From: Aquipuribacter nitratireducens | GTDB taxonomy: Bacteria; Actinomycetota; Actinomycetes; Actinomycetales; JBBAYJ01 | Reading direction: 5' to 3' | Assembly: GCF_037860835.1 (NCBI RefSeq) | Contig: NZ_JBBEOG010000002.1 | Coordinates: 310,001-374,000 of the forward strand | Length of the DNA stretch: 64,000 bases | Part shown: positions 36,061 to 44,481 of the stretch, piece by piece | Layout: each line of letters opens with the position of its first letter | How positions within the stretch are numbered: the stretch's first letter is position 1 | Notes under the pieces: generated by a model | The model's input: only the letters and a program-made list of their open reading frames with translations | What the model was told of the DNA's origin: nothing | Databases searched by the model: none | Made by a program: the position numbers and the translations under genes

Positions 36061-36066
36061 AGCCTA
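36061..36066 (-). promoter_or_regulatory. -10 element of leaderless hisN
   Basis: Minus-strand TAGGCT, 7 nt before ATG 36053; back to back with the -10 at 36079-36084, 12 bp away. Confidence 0.55.
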
Positions 36067-36078
36067 GGGGTGCCGCCG

Positions 36079-36084
36079 TAGGGT
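36079..36084 (+). promoter_or_regulatory. -10 element of leaderless DUF2087 gene
   Basis: TAGGGT exactly 6 nt before GTG 36091. Confidence 0.6.
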
Positions 36085-36090
36085 GGGCGG

Positions 36091-36456
36091 GTGCCCGAGG
36101 AGCGGAAGGTCGTGCGTCGCGCCGACGCGACGGACCCGGACGCCCAGCCCGCCCGCTGGGCGGCGCGGCAGGACGACAGGACCCGCGGGCCGGTGCTCCG
36201 GTCGTTCTTCGACGCCGACGGCCGCCTCGTGCAGATCCCGGCGAAGCACACCAAGCGCCTCCTCGTCCTCGACGTCCTCGCGCAGGAGTTCGAGCCGGGC
36301 CGGCGCTACACGGAGACCGACGTCAACAACCGGCTGCGCGCCTACCACGACGACGTCGCCGCGCTGCGCCGCTACCTCGTGGAGAACCTGTTCCTCGCCC
36401 GCGACGCCGGCTGGTACTGGCGCACGGGCGGGTCGGTCGAGGGCCCGCCCGCGTAG
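36091..36456 (+). CDS. DUF2087 domain protein
   Basis: A 121-residue protein. Residues about 30-110 match the DUF2087 plan: [29 protein letters not shown], then [18 protein letters not shown] and a final strand pair with [10 protein letters not shown]. The domain is often fused to or found with ArsR-type DNA-binding proteins, so a regulatory role is possible. No HTH is evident here. Convergent with rsgA. Confidence 0.8.
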   Translation: MPEERKVVRRADATDPDAQPARWAARQDDRTRGPVLRSFFDADGRLVQIPAKHTKRLLVLDVLAQEFEPGRRYTETDVNNRLRAYHDDVAALRRYLVENLFLARDAGWYWRTGGSVEGPPA

Positions 36457-36472
36457 CCGGCGGCGCCCGCCG

Positions 36473-37519
36473 TCACCACGTGTCGGCCGCGGCGCGCAGC
36501 GCCCCCAGCAGCCGGCGGAAGCTCTCCAGGCGCGCCGGGGTGCTGTTGCCCTCGCCGACCCAGTCGTCGAGGCCGCACTCGGCCTCGTCGTGGCTGCAGC
36601 CGCGCGGGCACTCGTCGGTGCCGGGCGCCAGGTCGGGGAAGGCGCGCAGCAGCCGGTCGGGCTCGACGTGCGCGAGCCCGAACGAGCGGATCCCGGGCGT
36701 GTCGACCGCCCAGCCGCCCGTCCGCAGCGGCAGCAGGACGGCCGACGTCGACGTGTGCCGGCCCTTGCCCGTGGTGCCGCTGACGTCGCTGACCGCCCGG
36801 TAGGCCCCCGGGGACAGCTCGTTGACGAGCGTCGACTTGCCGACGCCCGAGGGCCCGACGAGCGCCGTGGTGCGGCCGGCGAGCGCCGAGCGGACCCCGT
36901 CGAGTCCCCGCCAGTCGACCTTGCTGACGCCGAGCACCGACACGCCGAGCGCGGCGTAGGCGTCGACGACCGGCGCGGGGTCGGCGAGGTCCGTCTTCGT
37001 CACGACGAGGAGCGGGTCGACGCCGGCGTCCCAGGCCGCGACGAGGGCGCGGTCGACCAGGCGGGGGTTGGGCTCCGGGTCCGCCGCGGCCACGACGAGG
37101 CACAGCTGGTCGGCGTTGGCGACGACGACCCGCTCGACGGGGTCGGCGTCGTCGGCGCTGCGGCGCAGCGTCGAGGTCCGCTCCTCGACGCGGACGAGGC
37201 GGGCGAGGCTGTCGGTCGCGCCGCTGGTGTCCCCGACCAGCCCGACCCGGTCGCCGACCGCGACGTCGCCCGGCCGCAGCGCCCGTGCGCGCATCGCCAC
37301 GACCTCCACCGAGCCCGGCTGCCGGTCCCCCGTGCTGCCGGCGGTGTGGGGCGGCGCCGGCACCAGGCACGTGTAGCGGCCCCGGTCGATCGTGAGGACC
37401 CACCCCGTCACCGCGTCGTCGTGGGCGGGGCGGTCCTTGGTGCGGGGCCGGGTGCCGCGCCGGGGCGGCCGGCTGCGGGCGTCGGACTCGTCCCACGAGG
37501 CCGTGCTGCGACGCCTCAC
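36473..37519 (-). CDS. rsgA: Ribosome small subunit-dependent GTPase A
   Basis: A 348-residue GTPase that helps mature the 30S subunit. The N-terminal basic region and OB fold (about 20-120) are followed by a circularly permuted GTPase: TKTDL (G4) precedes GPSGVGKSTLVNEL (G1, about 222-235), then GTTGKGRHTS (switch I) and DTPGIRSFG (G3, about 275). The zinc-knuckle end is CPRGCSHDEAECGL. All motifs are intact. Start uncertain between two adjacent GTG codons (37522 or 37519); no Shine-Dalgarno sequence. Begins 34 nt after aroA on the same strand, a conserved actinobacterial pairing. Confidence 0.92.
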   Translation of the reverse strand: MRRRSTASWDESDARSRPPRRGTRPRTKDRPAHDDAVTGWVLTIDRGRYTCLVPAPPHTAGSTGDRQPGSVEVVAMRARALRPGDVAVGDRVGLVGDTSGATDSLARLVRVEERTSTLRRSADDADPVERVVVANADQLCLVVAAADPEPNPRLVDRALVAAWDAGVDPLLVVTKTDLADPAPVVDAYAALGVSVLGVSKVDWRGLDGVRSALAGRTTALVGPSGVGKSTLVNELSPGAYRAVSDVSGTTGKGRHTSTSAVLLPLRTGGWAVDTPGIRSFGLAHVEPDRLLRAFPDLAPGTDECPRGCSHDEAECGLDDWVGEGNSTPARLESFRRLLGALRAAADTW

Positions 37520-37553
37520 CACGGGCGGGTCGCAGGGGTCGTCGCGGGAGCCG

Positions 37554-38858
37554 TCATCGGCCGTCGAGCATCCGCGTCCACAGCCCGACGAAGTCGGGGA
37601 TCGTCTTCGACGTCGTCGCGACGTCGTCGACGACGACTCCCGGCACCCGCAGGCCGACGACCGCGCCGGTCGTCGCCATCCGGTGGTCGGCGTAGCTGTG
37701 CCAGCGCCCACCGTGCAGCGGTCTCGGCTCGATGCGCAAGCCGTCCTCGAGGACCTCGACGTGGCCGCCGAGCCGCCCGACCTCGTCGGCGAGGGCCTGC
37801 AGGCGGTCGGTCTCGTGGCCCCGCAGGTGGGCGATGCCCCGCAGCCGCGAGGGGGAGACCGCGAGCGCGGCGAGGCCCGCCAAGGTCGGCGCGACCTCGC
37901 CGGCGGCGTGGAGGTCGACGTCGATGCCGTACACCTCGCCGTCGCCGCTGACGGTGAGGCCGTCGGGGTCGAGCCGGACGTCGGCGCCCATGGCGTCGAG
38001 GACGTCGCGCAGCACGTCGCCCGCCTGCGTCGTCTGCTGCGGCCAGCCGGGCACGTGGACCGTGCCCCCGGTCACCAGGGCCGCGGCGAGGAACGGGCCC
38101 GCGTTCGACAGGTCGGGCTCGACGTCGACGTCGAGCCCCCCGACGGGTCCGGGGGCGACCCGCCACACGAGGTCCTCGGTGTCGTCGACCGTGACCCCGA
38201 CGTCGCGGAGGTTCTCCACGGTCATGGCGACGTGCGGCCGGGACGGTACGGCGCTGCCCACGTGCCGGACGACGAGGCCGTCGCGCATGCGGGCGCCGGC
38301 GAGCAGCAGGCCCGACACGAACTGGCTCGACGCGCTCGCGTCGAGGGCGACCTCGCCACCCGCCGGCACCGGCCCCGCGTGGATCGTGCACGGGAAGCCG
38401 CCGTCGGTGTCGTCGACCCGGACGCCGAGGTCCCGCAGCGCCTGCAGCAAGGGGGCGACGGGCCGCTCGTGCAGGCGGGGGTCGCCGAACAGGTGCGCGG
38501 CCCGGCCGCTCACCGCGACGAGCGGCGGCAGGAAGCGCATGACGGTGCCCGCCAGCCCGCAGTCGACGGGCACGGGGTGCTCGTCGGCCTCCGGACCGGG
38601 TGCGCCCGAGGGCCGCGGCACCGGGGTGACGACCCAGTCCTCCCCGTCGTCGGCGACGACCGCGCCGAGCTCGCGCAGCGCCTGCGCCATGAGGAGCGTG
38701 TCGCGGGAGCGCAGCGGGTGACGCAGCCGTGACGGCTCGTCGGCGAGACCGGCGAGGACGAGGTAGCGGTTGGTGAGCGACTTCGACCCCGGCAGCCGGA
38801 CGGTCGCCTCGACCGGGTGCACGGGGGTGGGGGCGGGCCAGCCGGCGGTGTCGCTCAC
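37554..38858 (-). CDS. aroA: 3-phosphoshikimate 1-carboxyvinyltransferase (EPSP synthase)
   Basis: A 434-residue shikimate-pathway enzyme joining PEP to shikimate-3-phosphate. Signatures: PGSKSLTNRYLVLAGLA (about 24), the PEP loop GLAGTVMRFLPPLVA, the catalytic-region DLSNAGPFLAAAL, RGHETDRLQAL and the terminal SYADHRMATTGAV. Normal length. A Gly at the glyphosate-contact loop (CGLAGT) is the usual sensitive-type residue by family knowledge. GTG 38858 has CACTCT 7 nt upstream. Upstream of rsgA on the same strand. Confidence 0.95.
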   Translation of the reverse strand: MSDTAGWPAPTPVHPVEATVRLPGSKSLTNRYLVLAGLADEPSRLRHPLRSRDTLLMAQALRELGAVVADDGEDWVVTPVPRPSGAPGPEADEHPVPVDCGLAGTVMRFLPPLVAVSGRAAHLFGDPRLHERPVAPLLQALRDLGVRVDDTDGGFPCTIHAGPVPAGGEVALDASASSQFVSGLLLAGARMRDGLVVRHVGSAVPSRPHVAMTVENLRDVGVTVDDTEDLVWRVAPGPVGGLDVDVEPDLSNAGPFLAAALVTGGTVHVPGWPQQTTQAGDVLRDVLDAMGADVRLDPDGLTVSGDGEVYGIDVDLHAAGEVAPTLAGLAALAVSPSRLRGIAHLRGHETDRLQALADEVGRLGGHVEVLEDGLRIEPRPLHGGRWHSYADHRMATTGAVVGLRVPGVVVDDVATTSKTIPDFVGLWTRMLDGR

Positions 38859-38865
38859 CGGCCCA

Positions 38866-38871
38866 AGAGTG
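38866..38871 (-). promoter_or_regulatory. Possible -10 of leaderless aroA
   Basis: Minus-strand CACTCT, 7 nt before GTG 38858. Confidence 0.3.
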
Positions 38872-38904
38872 GCAGGGCCGGGGGACGCTGGCGCACGGTG
38901 CCCG

Positions 38905-39489
38905 TCAGTCGTCCTTGTGCTTCCTCAGCCGCGCGTCGGCCTTCTCGGCCTTCGCGCGCTGCTTCGCCGCACGGGCCTCGATCTTCGCGGCGTGCTTCGC
39001 CTGCTTCGCGGCCGCCTTCTCCACCGCCTTGCTCTGCTTCTCCCGCTGCGCGGCAGCCGCCTCGGCCTTGCGGGCGCGCTTGGCCTTGCGGACGGCGCGC
39101 TCCTGGGCGTACGGGGCGTCGGCGACGAGGAGGAGGCCCGACAGCAGCCCGAGGTTCTTGAGGAACTGGATGCGGTGCTGCTTCTGCTCCTCCTTCGGGT
39201 ACTCCCAGAAGGCGTGCCCGGCGTACGTCGTCGGCACGAGGCTCGCCGCCAGCGCGAGCGCGGAGGTCCGCGGCAGCACCCCGGTGGCCATGCCGAGACC
39301 GCCCGCGACCATCACGCCGCCGTTGACGCGCGCGGCGAGGACGGGGTCGTCGGGGATCCCGAAGCGCTCGGCGGCCGCCTTGACGAGCGGGGCCGCGCGC
39401 TCGGCGGGCCTCGACGGGTCACGCAGGGCGTCGACCCCCGAGTGGACGAAGACGGCGGCGAGGAGCGGGCGGGCGATCCGACGGAACAT
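38905..39489 (-). CDS. DoxX family membrane protein with Lys/Ala-rich tail
   Basis: A 194-residue protein. The DoxX-like membrane part (about 1-125) starts RRIARPLLAAVFVHSG and includes FWEYPKEEQKQHRIQFLKNL, typical for the family. A long charged tail (about 125-194) of Lys, Ala, Glu and Arg follows, likely a cytoplasmic helix. Some DoxX proteins partner with SodA and thiol enzymes in actinobacteria. ATG 39489 has CAGGAT 6 nt upstream. Divergent from the SRAP gene. Confidence 0.82.
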   Translation of the reverse strand: MFRRIARPLLAAVFVHSGVDALRDPSRPAERAAPLVKAAAERFGIPDDPVLAARVNGGVMVAGGLGMATGVLPRTSALALAASLVPTTYAGHAFWEYPKEEQKQHRIQFLKNLGLLSGLLLVADAPYAQERAVRKAKRARKAEAAAAQREKQSKAVEKAAAKQAKHAAKIEARAAKQRAKAEKADARLRKHKDD

Positions 39490-39495
39490 GCCGCC

Positions 39496-39501
39496 ATCCT
39501 G
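39496..39501 (-). promoter_or_regulatory. Possible -10 of leaderless doxX-like gene
   Basis: Minus-strand CAGGAT, 6 nt before ATG 39489. Confidence 0.35.
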
Positions 39502-39557
39502 CCCGGGGCCGCCCGGGCTGTCGCGTCGGTGCTCGCCCGGGTGTCCGCGGCAGGTGG

Positions 39558-39563
39558 CAGGCT
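39558..39563 (+). promoter_or_regulatory. Possible -10 of leaderless SRAP gene
   Basis: CAGGCT, 7 nt before ATG 39571; needed because Cys2 must directly follow the initiator Met. Confidence 0.35.
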
Positions 39564-39570
39564 GCCCGGC

Positions 39571-40389
<819 letters not shown>

Positions 40390-40426
40390 GCGCGGGGAGA
40401 GCGCGGGGAGGGCGCGGGCGGCCCGC

Positions 40427-40453
40427 GGGAACAGCGTCGCGGGGGCCGCTGTT
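40427..40453 (+). promoter_or_regulatory. SigR-type autoregulatory promoter
   Basis: GGGAAC (40427-40432), 18-nt spacer, GTT (40451-40453): the pattern recognised by SigR/SigH thiol-stress sigma factors. Its start point would fall close to an in-frame ATG at 40463. Confidence 0.75.
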
Positions 40454-40462
40454 GCCGCCGAC

Positions 40463-40567
40463 ATGAGCGTGGGGACGACCGGGACACCACAGGTGCTGCC
40501 GCACCCGGGCCCGCCCCTCCTCACCCGGATCGGCGGCGTGCCGCTGCGCCGGATAGCCTCGCCTGCC
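40463..40567 (+). other. In-frame 35-codon N-terminal extension of sigR
   Basis: ATG 40463 is in frame with ATG 40568 and lies 9 nt after the SigR-type -10 (GTT, 40451-40453). A transcript from that promoter would be nearly leaderless and yield a SigR form of 252 residues. The added 35 residues are Pro/Gly-rich with no domain. This matches the arrangement of the unstable long SigR isoform of Streptomyces, but translation is not shown. Confidence 0.55.
40554..40559 (+). promoter_or_regulatory. -10 element for the short SigR form
   Basis: TAGCCT, 8 nt before ATG 40568, in the geometry of a leaderless start. Would give basal short SigR. Confidence 0.45.
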
Positions 40568-41221
40568 ATGGGTGAGGACACGAGCCGGGCTCCGCTCGAG
40601 GAGTCCCCGCAGGAGCGCCGGGAGCGCTTCGAGGCCGAGGCCCTCCAGTACGTCGACCAGCTGTACTCCGCCGCGCTGCGGATGACGCGCAACCCGGCCG
40701 ACGCCGAGGACCTCGTCCAGGAGGCGTTCGCCAAGGCGTTCGCCGCCTTCCACCAGTACCGCCCCGGCACCAACCTCAAGGCGTGGCTCTACCGCATCCT
40801 CACCAACGCCTACATCAACACCTACCGCAAGAAGCAGCGGCAGCCGCAGCAGCAGCAGACGGACGAGATCGCCGACTGGCAGCTCGCCCGGGCCGAGTCC
40901 CACACCTCCAGCGGGCTGCGCTCCGCCGAGGTGGAGGCCCTCGACGCCCTCCCGGACAGCGACGTCCGCGAGGCCCTGCAGAGCATCCCCGAGGACTTCC
41001 GCATGGCCGTGTACTACGCCGACGTGGAGGGCTTCGCCTACAAGGAGATCGCGGAGATCATGGGCACGCCCATCGGCACCGTGATGTCGCGCCTGCACCG
41101 CGGGCGCCGCCAGCTGCGCGAGCTCCTCACCGACTACGCGCTGGACCGCGGCTTCATCCGGCAGGCGCCGGACGGGGTCGAGCCCACGCGCCGGAGCGAG
41201 GACGTGGAGGTGACCGGATGA
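40568..41221 (+). CDS. sigR: ECF sigma factor SigR (thiol-oxidative stress)
   Basis: A 217-residue group-IV sigma factor. Region 2 (about 28-100) has [27 protein letters not shown] and region 4 (about 145-198) has [33 protein letters not shown]. Its identity follows from this sequence and from the overlapping rsrA gene. It directs thiol-redox genes when RsrA is oxidised. Two starts are likely: ATG 40568 here, and ATG 40463 with 35 extra residues from a SigR-dependent promoter. It overlaps rsrA by 4 nt. Confidence 0.95.
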   Translation: MGEDTSRAPLEESPQERRERFEAEALQYVDQLYSAALRMTRNPADAEDLVQEAFAKAFAAFHQYRPGTNLKAWLYRILTNAYINTYRKKQRQPQQQQTDEIADWQLARAESHTSSGLRSAEVEALDALPDSDVREALQSIPEDFRMAVYYADVEGFAYKEIAEIMGTPIGTVMSRLHRGRRQLRELLTDYALDRGFIRQAPDGVEPTRRSEDVEVTG

Positions 41222-41484
41222 GCTGCGGGAAGCCCCACGAGACCGACTGCGCGGACGCGCTCGACCGGCTGTACGAGTACATCGACGGCGAGCTGACCCC
41301 CGAGGTCAAGCACAAGATCCGGGTGCACCTCGACGAGTGCGCCCCCTGCCTGGACCAGGCCGACGTCGAGCGGGCTGTCAAGGCGCTCGTGTCGCGGTCC
41401 TGCCGGGAGGGCGCGCCCGAGGGGCTGCGGCAGCGGGTGCTGGCCCGGCTCGACTCCGCGCGCCAGCAGGCCGGCGAGGCCTGA
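41218..41484 (+). CDS. rsrA: Anti-sigma factor RsrA (zinc-binding, redox sensing)
   Basis: An 88-residue ZAS-type anti-sigma factor. Cys residues at about 3 and 11 ([10 protein letters not shown]) precede the zinc motif HxxxCxxC in [11 protein letters not shown] (about 38-47). A C-terminal Cys follows in SRSCREG. In Streptomyces, oxidation of these thiols releases SigR; the mycothiol redox pathway is a known target. ATG overlaps the sigR stop (ATGA), giving tight coupling of factor and antagonist. A strong terminator follows. Confidence 0.95.
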   Translation: MSCGKPHETDCADALDRLYEYIDGELTPEVKHKIRVHLDECAPCLDQADVERAVKALVSRSCREGAPEGLRQRVLARLDSARQQAGEA

Positions 41485-41506
41485 CGGCCCCACGCACCCG
41501 AGCCGC

Positions 41507-41550
41507 GCACGAGGGCCCGGTCACCGTCACCGGTGACCGGGCCCTCGTGC
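41507..41550. terminator. Strong bidirectional terminator
   Basis: Perfect 19-bp inverted repeat (41507-41525 / 41532-41550) with a 6-nt loop between the convergent rsrA and bL37 genes. Confidence 0.9.
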
Positions 41551-41566
41551 GTCCTGGGCCGCTCGC

Positions 41567-41641
41567 TCAGGCGTTCGGCTTCTTGCCGTGGTTCGCGCCG
41601 TTCTTCTTGCGGGCGCGGCGCTTGCGGGCGCGCTTGCTCAT
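41567..41641 (-). CDS. 50S ribosomal protein bL37
   Basis: A 24-residue, very basic peptide beginning SKRARKRRARKK and ending in NHGKKPNA, matching the short actinobacterial large-subunit protein bL37 in both length and sequence. GGAGGAGG lies 5 nt before ATG 41641. Its position next to sigR-rsrA is the common actinobacterial one. It is below the length most gene callers report. Confidence 0.88.
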   Translation of the reverse strand: MSKRARKRRARKKNGANHGKKPNA

Positions 41642-41708
41642 CCGAGCCTCCTCCGTCGTGTCGTCGCTCGCGGGCCCCCGGTCGTCCGGTGAGGGTCCGC
41701 TCGTCCGG

Positions 41709-41714
41709 CACGAT
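41709..41714 (+). promoter_or_regulatory. Possible -10 of leaderless biotinyl-domain gene
   Basis: CACGAT exactly 6 nt before ATG 41721. Confidence 0.4.
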
Positions 41715-41720
41715 GGTCCC

Positions 41721-41933
41721 ATGGAAGAGGTGCGCGCCGAGATGGTGGCCAACGTGCTGAGCGTCAACGTCGCCGTCGGCGACCGGGTGGAGCCCGCCAC
41801 GGAGCTCGTGCTCCTGGAGTCCATGAAGATGGAGATCCCGGTCCTGCCGGAGGTGGGCGGCCGGGTGAGCCGGGTCGCCGTGGAGGCGGGCGACGTCGTG
41901 CAGGAGGGTGACCTGCTCGTCGTCCTGGACTGA
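41721..41933 (+). CDS. Stand-alone biotin/lipoyl attachment domain protein
   Basis: A 70-residue single-domain protein with the biotinylation motif ESMKMEIPV (Lys about 35) and the symmetric GDVVQEGDLLVVLD end of the biotinyl fold. It likely serves as a biotin carrier subunit for an acyl-CoA carboxylase encoded elsewhere. It sits near sigR-rsrA in many actinobacteria. A GC-rich hairpin region follows before the next gene. Confidence 0.9.
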   Translation: MEEVRAEMVANVLSVNVAVGDRVEPATELVLLESMKMEIPVLPEVGGRVSRVAVEAGDVVQEGDLLVVLD

Positions 41934-41973
41934 GCGTGACGCTCCGGAGACGCTGCGTCCTCCGGACGGGCGT

Positions 41974-43113
41974 ATGCCGGGTGAACCGGTCAAGCGCCGG
42001 TCCGGACGGCCCGATCCTGCGGAGGTGACCGAGACCCCCCTCAGCGTCGTGCCCTTCCTCCGGGCCCTCGTCGAGCTCAAGGGCTCCGACCTGCACTGCA
42101 AGGTCGGCTCCCCGCCGCGCATCCGCATCGACGGCAGCCTCCGGAAGGTGCAGTCGCCCGCGCTGTCCCCCGAGGACACCGAGCACATGGTGACGGAGGT
42201 GCTGCGGGAGGACCTCCTCGCGGAGTTCCGGACGAGGAACGAGGCCGACTTCGCGTACTCGATCCCCGGCGTCGGCCGCTTCCGTGTCAACGCCTTCCGC
42301 CAGCGCGGCTCGGCCGGCCTGGTGTTCCGGCGCGTGTCCGTCGGGGCGATCCCGCTGTCCGACCTCGGGCTGCCGGACGTCATCGCGCGCCTCGCCCTCG
42401 AGCCCCGCGGCCTCGTGCTCGTGACCGGGCCGACCGGCTCGGGCAAGACGACGACGCTCGCCGGGATGATCGACCACATCAACACCCACCGCGAGGTCCA
42501 CGTCGTCACCATCGAGGACCCCATCGAGGTCATCCACTCCGACAACCTCTCGATGATCAACCAGCGGGAGGTGCGCCTCGACACGTCCGACTTCGGCACC
42601 GCGCTGCGGGCCGCGATGCGGCAGGACCCCGACGTCATCCTCGTCGGCGAGATGCGCGACCACGAGACGGTGAAGGCGGCGCTCGCGGCGTCGGAGACCG
42701 GTCACTTCGTCATGTCGACGCTCCACACCACCGACGCGCAGGAGACCGTCAACCGCGTCATCGACTTCTTCCCGCCGCACGAGCAGAAGCAGGTCCGCCT
42801 CGCCCTGGCCGGCGCGTTGCGCGGCATCATCTGCCAGCGCCTCGTGCCGCGTGCGGACGGACAGGGTCGCTGCGTCGTCATGGAGGTCGCCGTCAACACC
42901 GGCCGCATCGCCGACGCGATCGTCGACCCCGACAAGACGAGCACCATCCACGACCTCCTCAAGGAGGGGTCGTACTACGGGATGCAGACCTTCGACCAGC
43001 ACCTCGTCCAGCTGCTGCGGGACGGCATCATCACGCTGGAGGACGCGCGCCACGCCTCGAGCAACCCGCACGACCTCCAGGTGGAGCTGCGGCGCCTCGG
43101 CCTCGTCGCGTGA
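41974..43113 (+). CDS. PilT-like twitching/retraction ATPase
   Basis: A 379-residue type IV pilus-type hexameric ATPase. N-terminal domain about 20-115 (KGSDLHCKVGSPPRIRIDG), then Walker A GPTGSGKTTTLAG (about 151), Asp box (IEDPIEVIH), Walker B LVGEMRD (about 225) and the His box STLHTTDAQETV. All catalytic motifs are present. No pilin, PilB or PilC gene is adjacent, so the partner system is unknown. ATG 41974 is chosen; GTG 42025 directly behind GGAG is an alternative shorter start. Confidence 0.88.
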   Translation: MPGEPVKRRSGRPDPAEVTETPLSVVPFLRALVELKGSDLHCKVGSPPRIRIDGSLRKVQSPALSPEDTEHMVTEVLREDLLAEFRTRNEADFAYSIPGVGRFRVNAFRQRGSAGLVFRRVSVGAIPLSDLGLPDVIARLALEPRGLVLVTGPTGSGKTTTLAGMIDHINTHREVHVVTIEDPIEVIHSDNLSMINQREVRLDTSDFGTALRAAMRQDPDVILVGEMRDHETVKAALAASETGHFVMSTLHTTDAQETVNRVIDFFPPHEQKQVRLALAGALRGIICQRLVPRADGQGRCVVMEVAVNTGRIADAIVDPDKTSTIHDLLKEGSYYGMQTFDQHLVQLLRDGIITLEDARHASSNPHDLQVELRRLGLVA

Positions 43114-43114
43114 G

Positions 43115-43660
43115 CTACAGCGCGTAGGCGTACGTCACGAGGTCGATGCCCGGGCCGGGGGACCAGTCCCGGTCCGGGGTGCGGGTGAAGCCCATCCGCT
43201 CGTACATCCGGTGCGCGGTCGTCATGCGCGGCCCGCTCGACAGGACGAAGCGGTGGCAGCCCTCGCCGCGCGCACGGTCGAGGCACCACCGCGTGACGGC
43301 GGGGCCGACACCCCGGCCACGCGCGCTCGCGGCCACGGCGAGCATCCGCATCTCCGCCTCACCGGGTCGCGCGAGCTCGGCCCACCGGTTCCCCGCCGTG
43401 GCGTACGTCGCGGTGGCGAGCAGGCGGTCACCGTCGAGGGCGGCGAGCAGCACGGCCTCCCGGGCCCGCGGGGCGGCGTCGGCGACGACGTGGAGGTAGC
43501 CCTCCTCGTCGACGATGAGCCCCTCGCCGCCGTACACCTCGCCGGCGAGGGTGCCGCACGCACGGACGAGCGCGGTCTCGCCGGGGTGGACCTGCCGGAC
43601 GACGACGCCGCCCCCCTCGCGGGGGGCGGCGTGGTCGGTGTCGCGGGTGACGTCGGTCAC
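43115..43660 (-). CDS. GNAT family N-acetyltransferase
   Basis: A 181-residue protein with the GNAT core: the acetyl-CoA loop AVAASARGRGVGPAVTRWCL (about 115-134) and the C-terminal GPRMTTAHRMYERMGF. Substrate is unknown. GTG overlaps the sodN stop (GTGA), so it is translationally coupled to nickel superoxide dismutase. It could modify or protect a SodN partner, but this is speculation. Confidence 0.83.
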   Translation of the reverse strand: MTDVTRDTDHAAPREGGGVVVRQVHPGETALVRACGTLAGEVYGGEGLIVDEEGYLHVVADAAPRAREAVLLAALDGDRLLATATYATAGNRWAELARPGEAEMRMLAVAASARGRGVGPAVTRWCLDRARGEGCHRFVLSSGPRMTTAHRMYERMGFTRTPDRDWSPGPGIDLVTYAYAL

Positions 43661-44052
43661 GCGGCCTTCTTCGTCTCCCAGAAGATCTCGGCGATCTCGT
43701 CGATCTTCGCGAGGAGCTGCTCGGCGACCGCGACGTCCGTGCTGCCCTTGACGCCGCTCGCGCCGGCGAGCTTCGTCGTCTCGTTGAACAGCTCGTGCAG
43801 CTGCGGGTACTTCTCGAAGTGCGGCGGCTTGAAGTAGTCCGTCCACAGCACCCACAGGTGGTGCTTGACGAGGTCCGCGCGCTCCTCCTTGATCTGGACC
43901 GCGCGCTGCTTGAACTCGGCGTCGTCCGAGCCGTGGAACTTCTGCATGCAGCCCTTGACGGACTCGGCCTCGATGCGGGCCTGCGCCGGGTCGTAGACCC
44001 CGCACGGCAGGTCGCAGTGCGCACTGGCCTCGACGAACCGGAAACCGATCAT
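43657..44052 (-). CDS. sodN: Nickel superoxide dismutase
   Basis: A 131-residue precursor. An 11-residue propeptide (MIGFRFVEASA) precedes the nickel hook HCDLPCGVYDPAQARIEAES, where mature His1, Cys2 and Cys6 bind nickel. The rest is a four-helix bundle with VKHHLWVLWTDYFKPPHFEKYP. It removes superoxide in the cytosol. The ATG follows a weak GAGAGGA. The sodX processing peptidase is encoded divergently 75 bp away, and a coupled GNAT gene follows. Confidence 0.95.
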   Translation of the reverse strand: MIGFRFVEASAHCDLPCGVYDPAQARIEAESVKGCMQKFHGSDDAEFKQRAVQIKEERADLVKHHLWVLWTDYFKPPHFEKYPQLHELFNETTKLAGASGVKGSTDVAVAEQLLAKIDEIAEIFWETKKAA

Positions 44053-44115
44053 GGGTGAGTCATCCTCTCGACGGGTGCTCGGTCCGGGGGCAGGACGCCC
44101 TCACCGGACCCTTGG

Positions 44116-44121
44116 GACACT
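44116..44121 (+). promoter_or_regulatory. -10 of leaderless sodX, overlapping sodN -10
   Basis: GACACT, exactly 6 nt before GTG 44128. The opposite strand carries TAGTGT (44122-44117), a good -10 for sodN, so the two -10 elements nearly coincide. Confidence 0.5.
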
Positions 44122-44127
44122 ACCTGT

Positions 44128-44463
44128 GTGCCCACCCGCCCGCCCGGCCACGCGTGGCTGCTCGTACGGGTCCGCGGCCGTTCGATGAGCCCCGCGCTCC
44201 GCGACGGCGACCTGCTGCTCGCCCGGGCCGCCGCGACCGTGCACCCGGGCGACGTCGTCGTCGCCGACCTGCCCGGCGGGCGCGGTCGTGGCGTCAAGCG
44301 CGTCCTGCGCCGGGACGGCGACGGCTGGTGGCTCGAGCGCGACAACCCGACCGCCGGCAGCGACTCGTGGCTCTTCGGGGCCGTGCCGGGCGACGCCGTC
44401 CTCGGTGTGGTCCGCGCCCGGCTGTGGCCGCGGCCGGGGAGGGTCCCGGCGCGCGTGCGCTGA
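44128..44463 (+). CDS. sodX: Nickel-type superoxide dismutase maturation protease (S26 family)
   Basis: A 111-residue S24/S26-type peptidase predicted to remove the SodN propeptide. It has the catalytic Ser in RGRSMSPALRDGD (about 19) and Lys in GVKRVLRRD (about 55). Unlike a normal signal peptidase it has no membrane anchor, consistent with acting on cytoplasmic SodN. Divergent from sodN, the conserved arrangement. Confidence 0.9.
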   Translation: MPTRPPGHAWLLVRVRGRSMSPALRDGDLLLARAAATVHPGDVVVADLPGGRGRGVKRVLRRDGDGWWLERDNPTAGSDSWLFGAVPGDAVLGVVRARLWPRPGRVPARVR

Positions 44464-44481
44464 CTCGCGGGGCGGGGCGGC

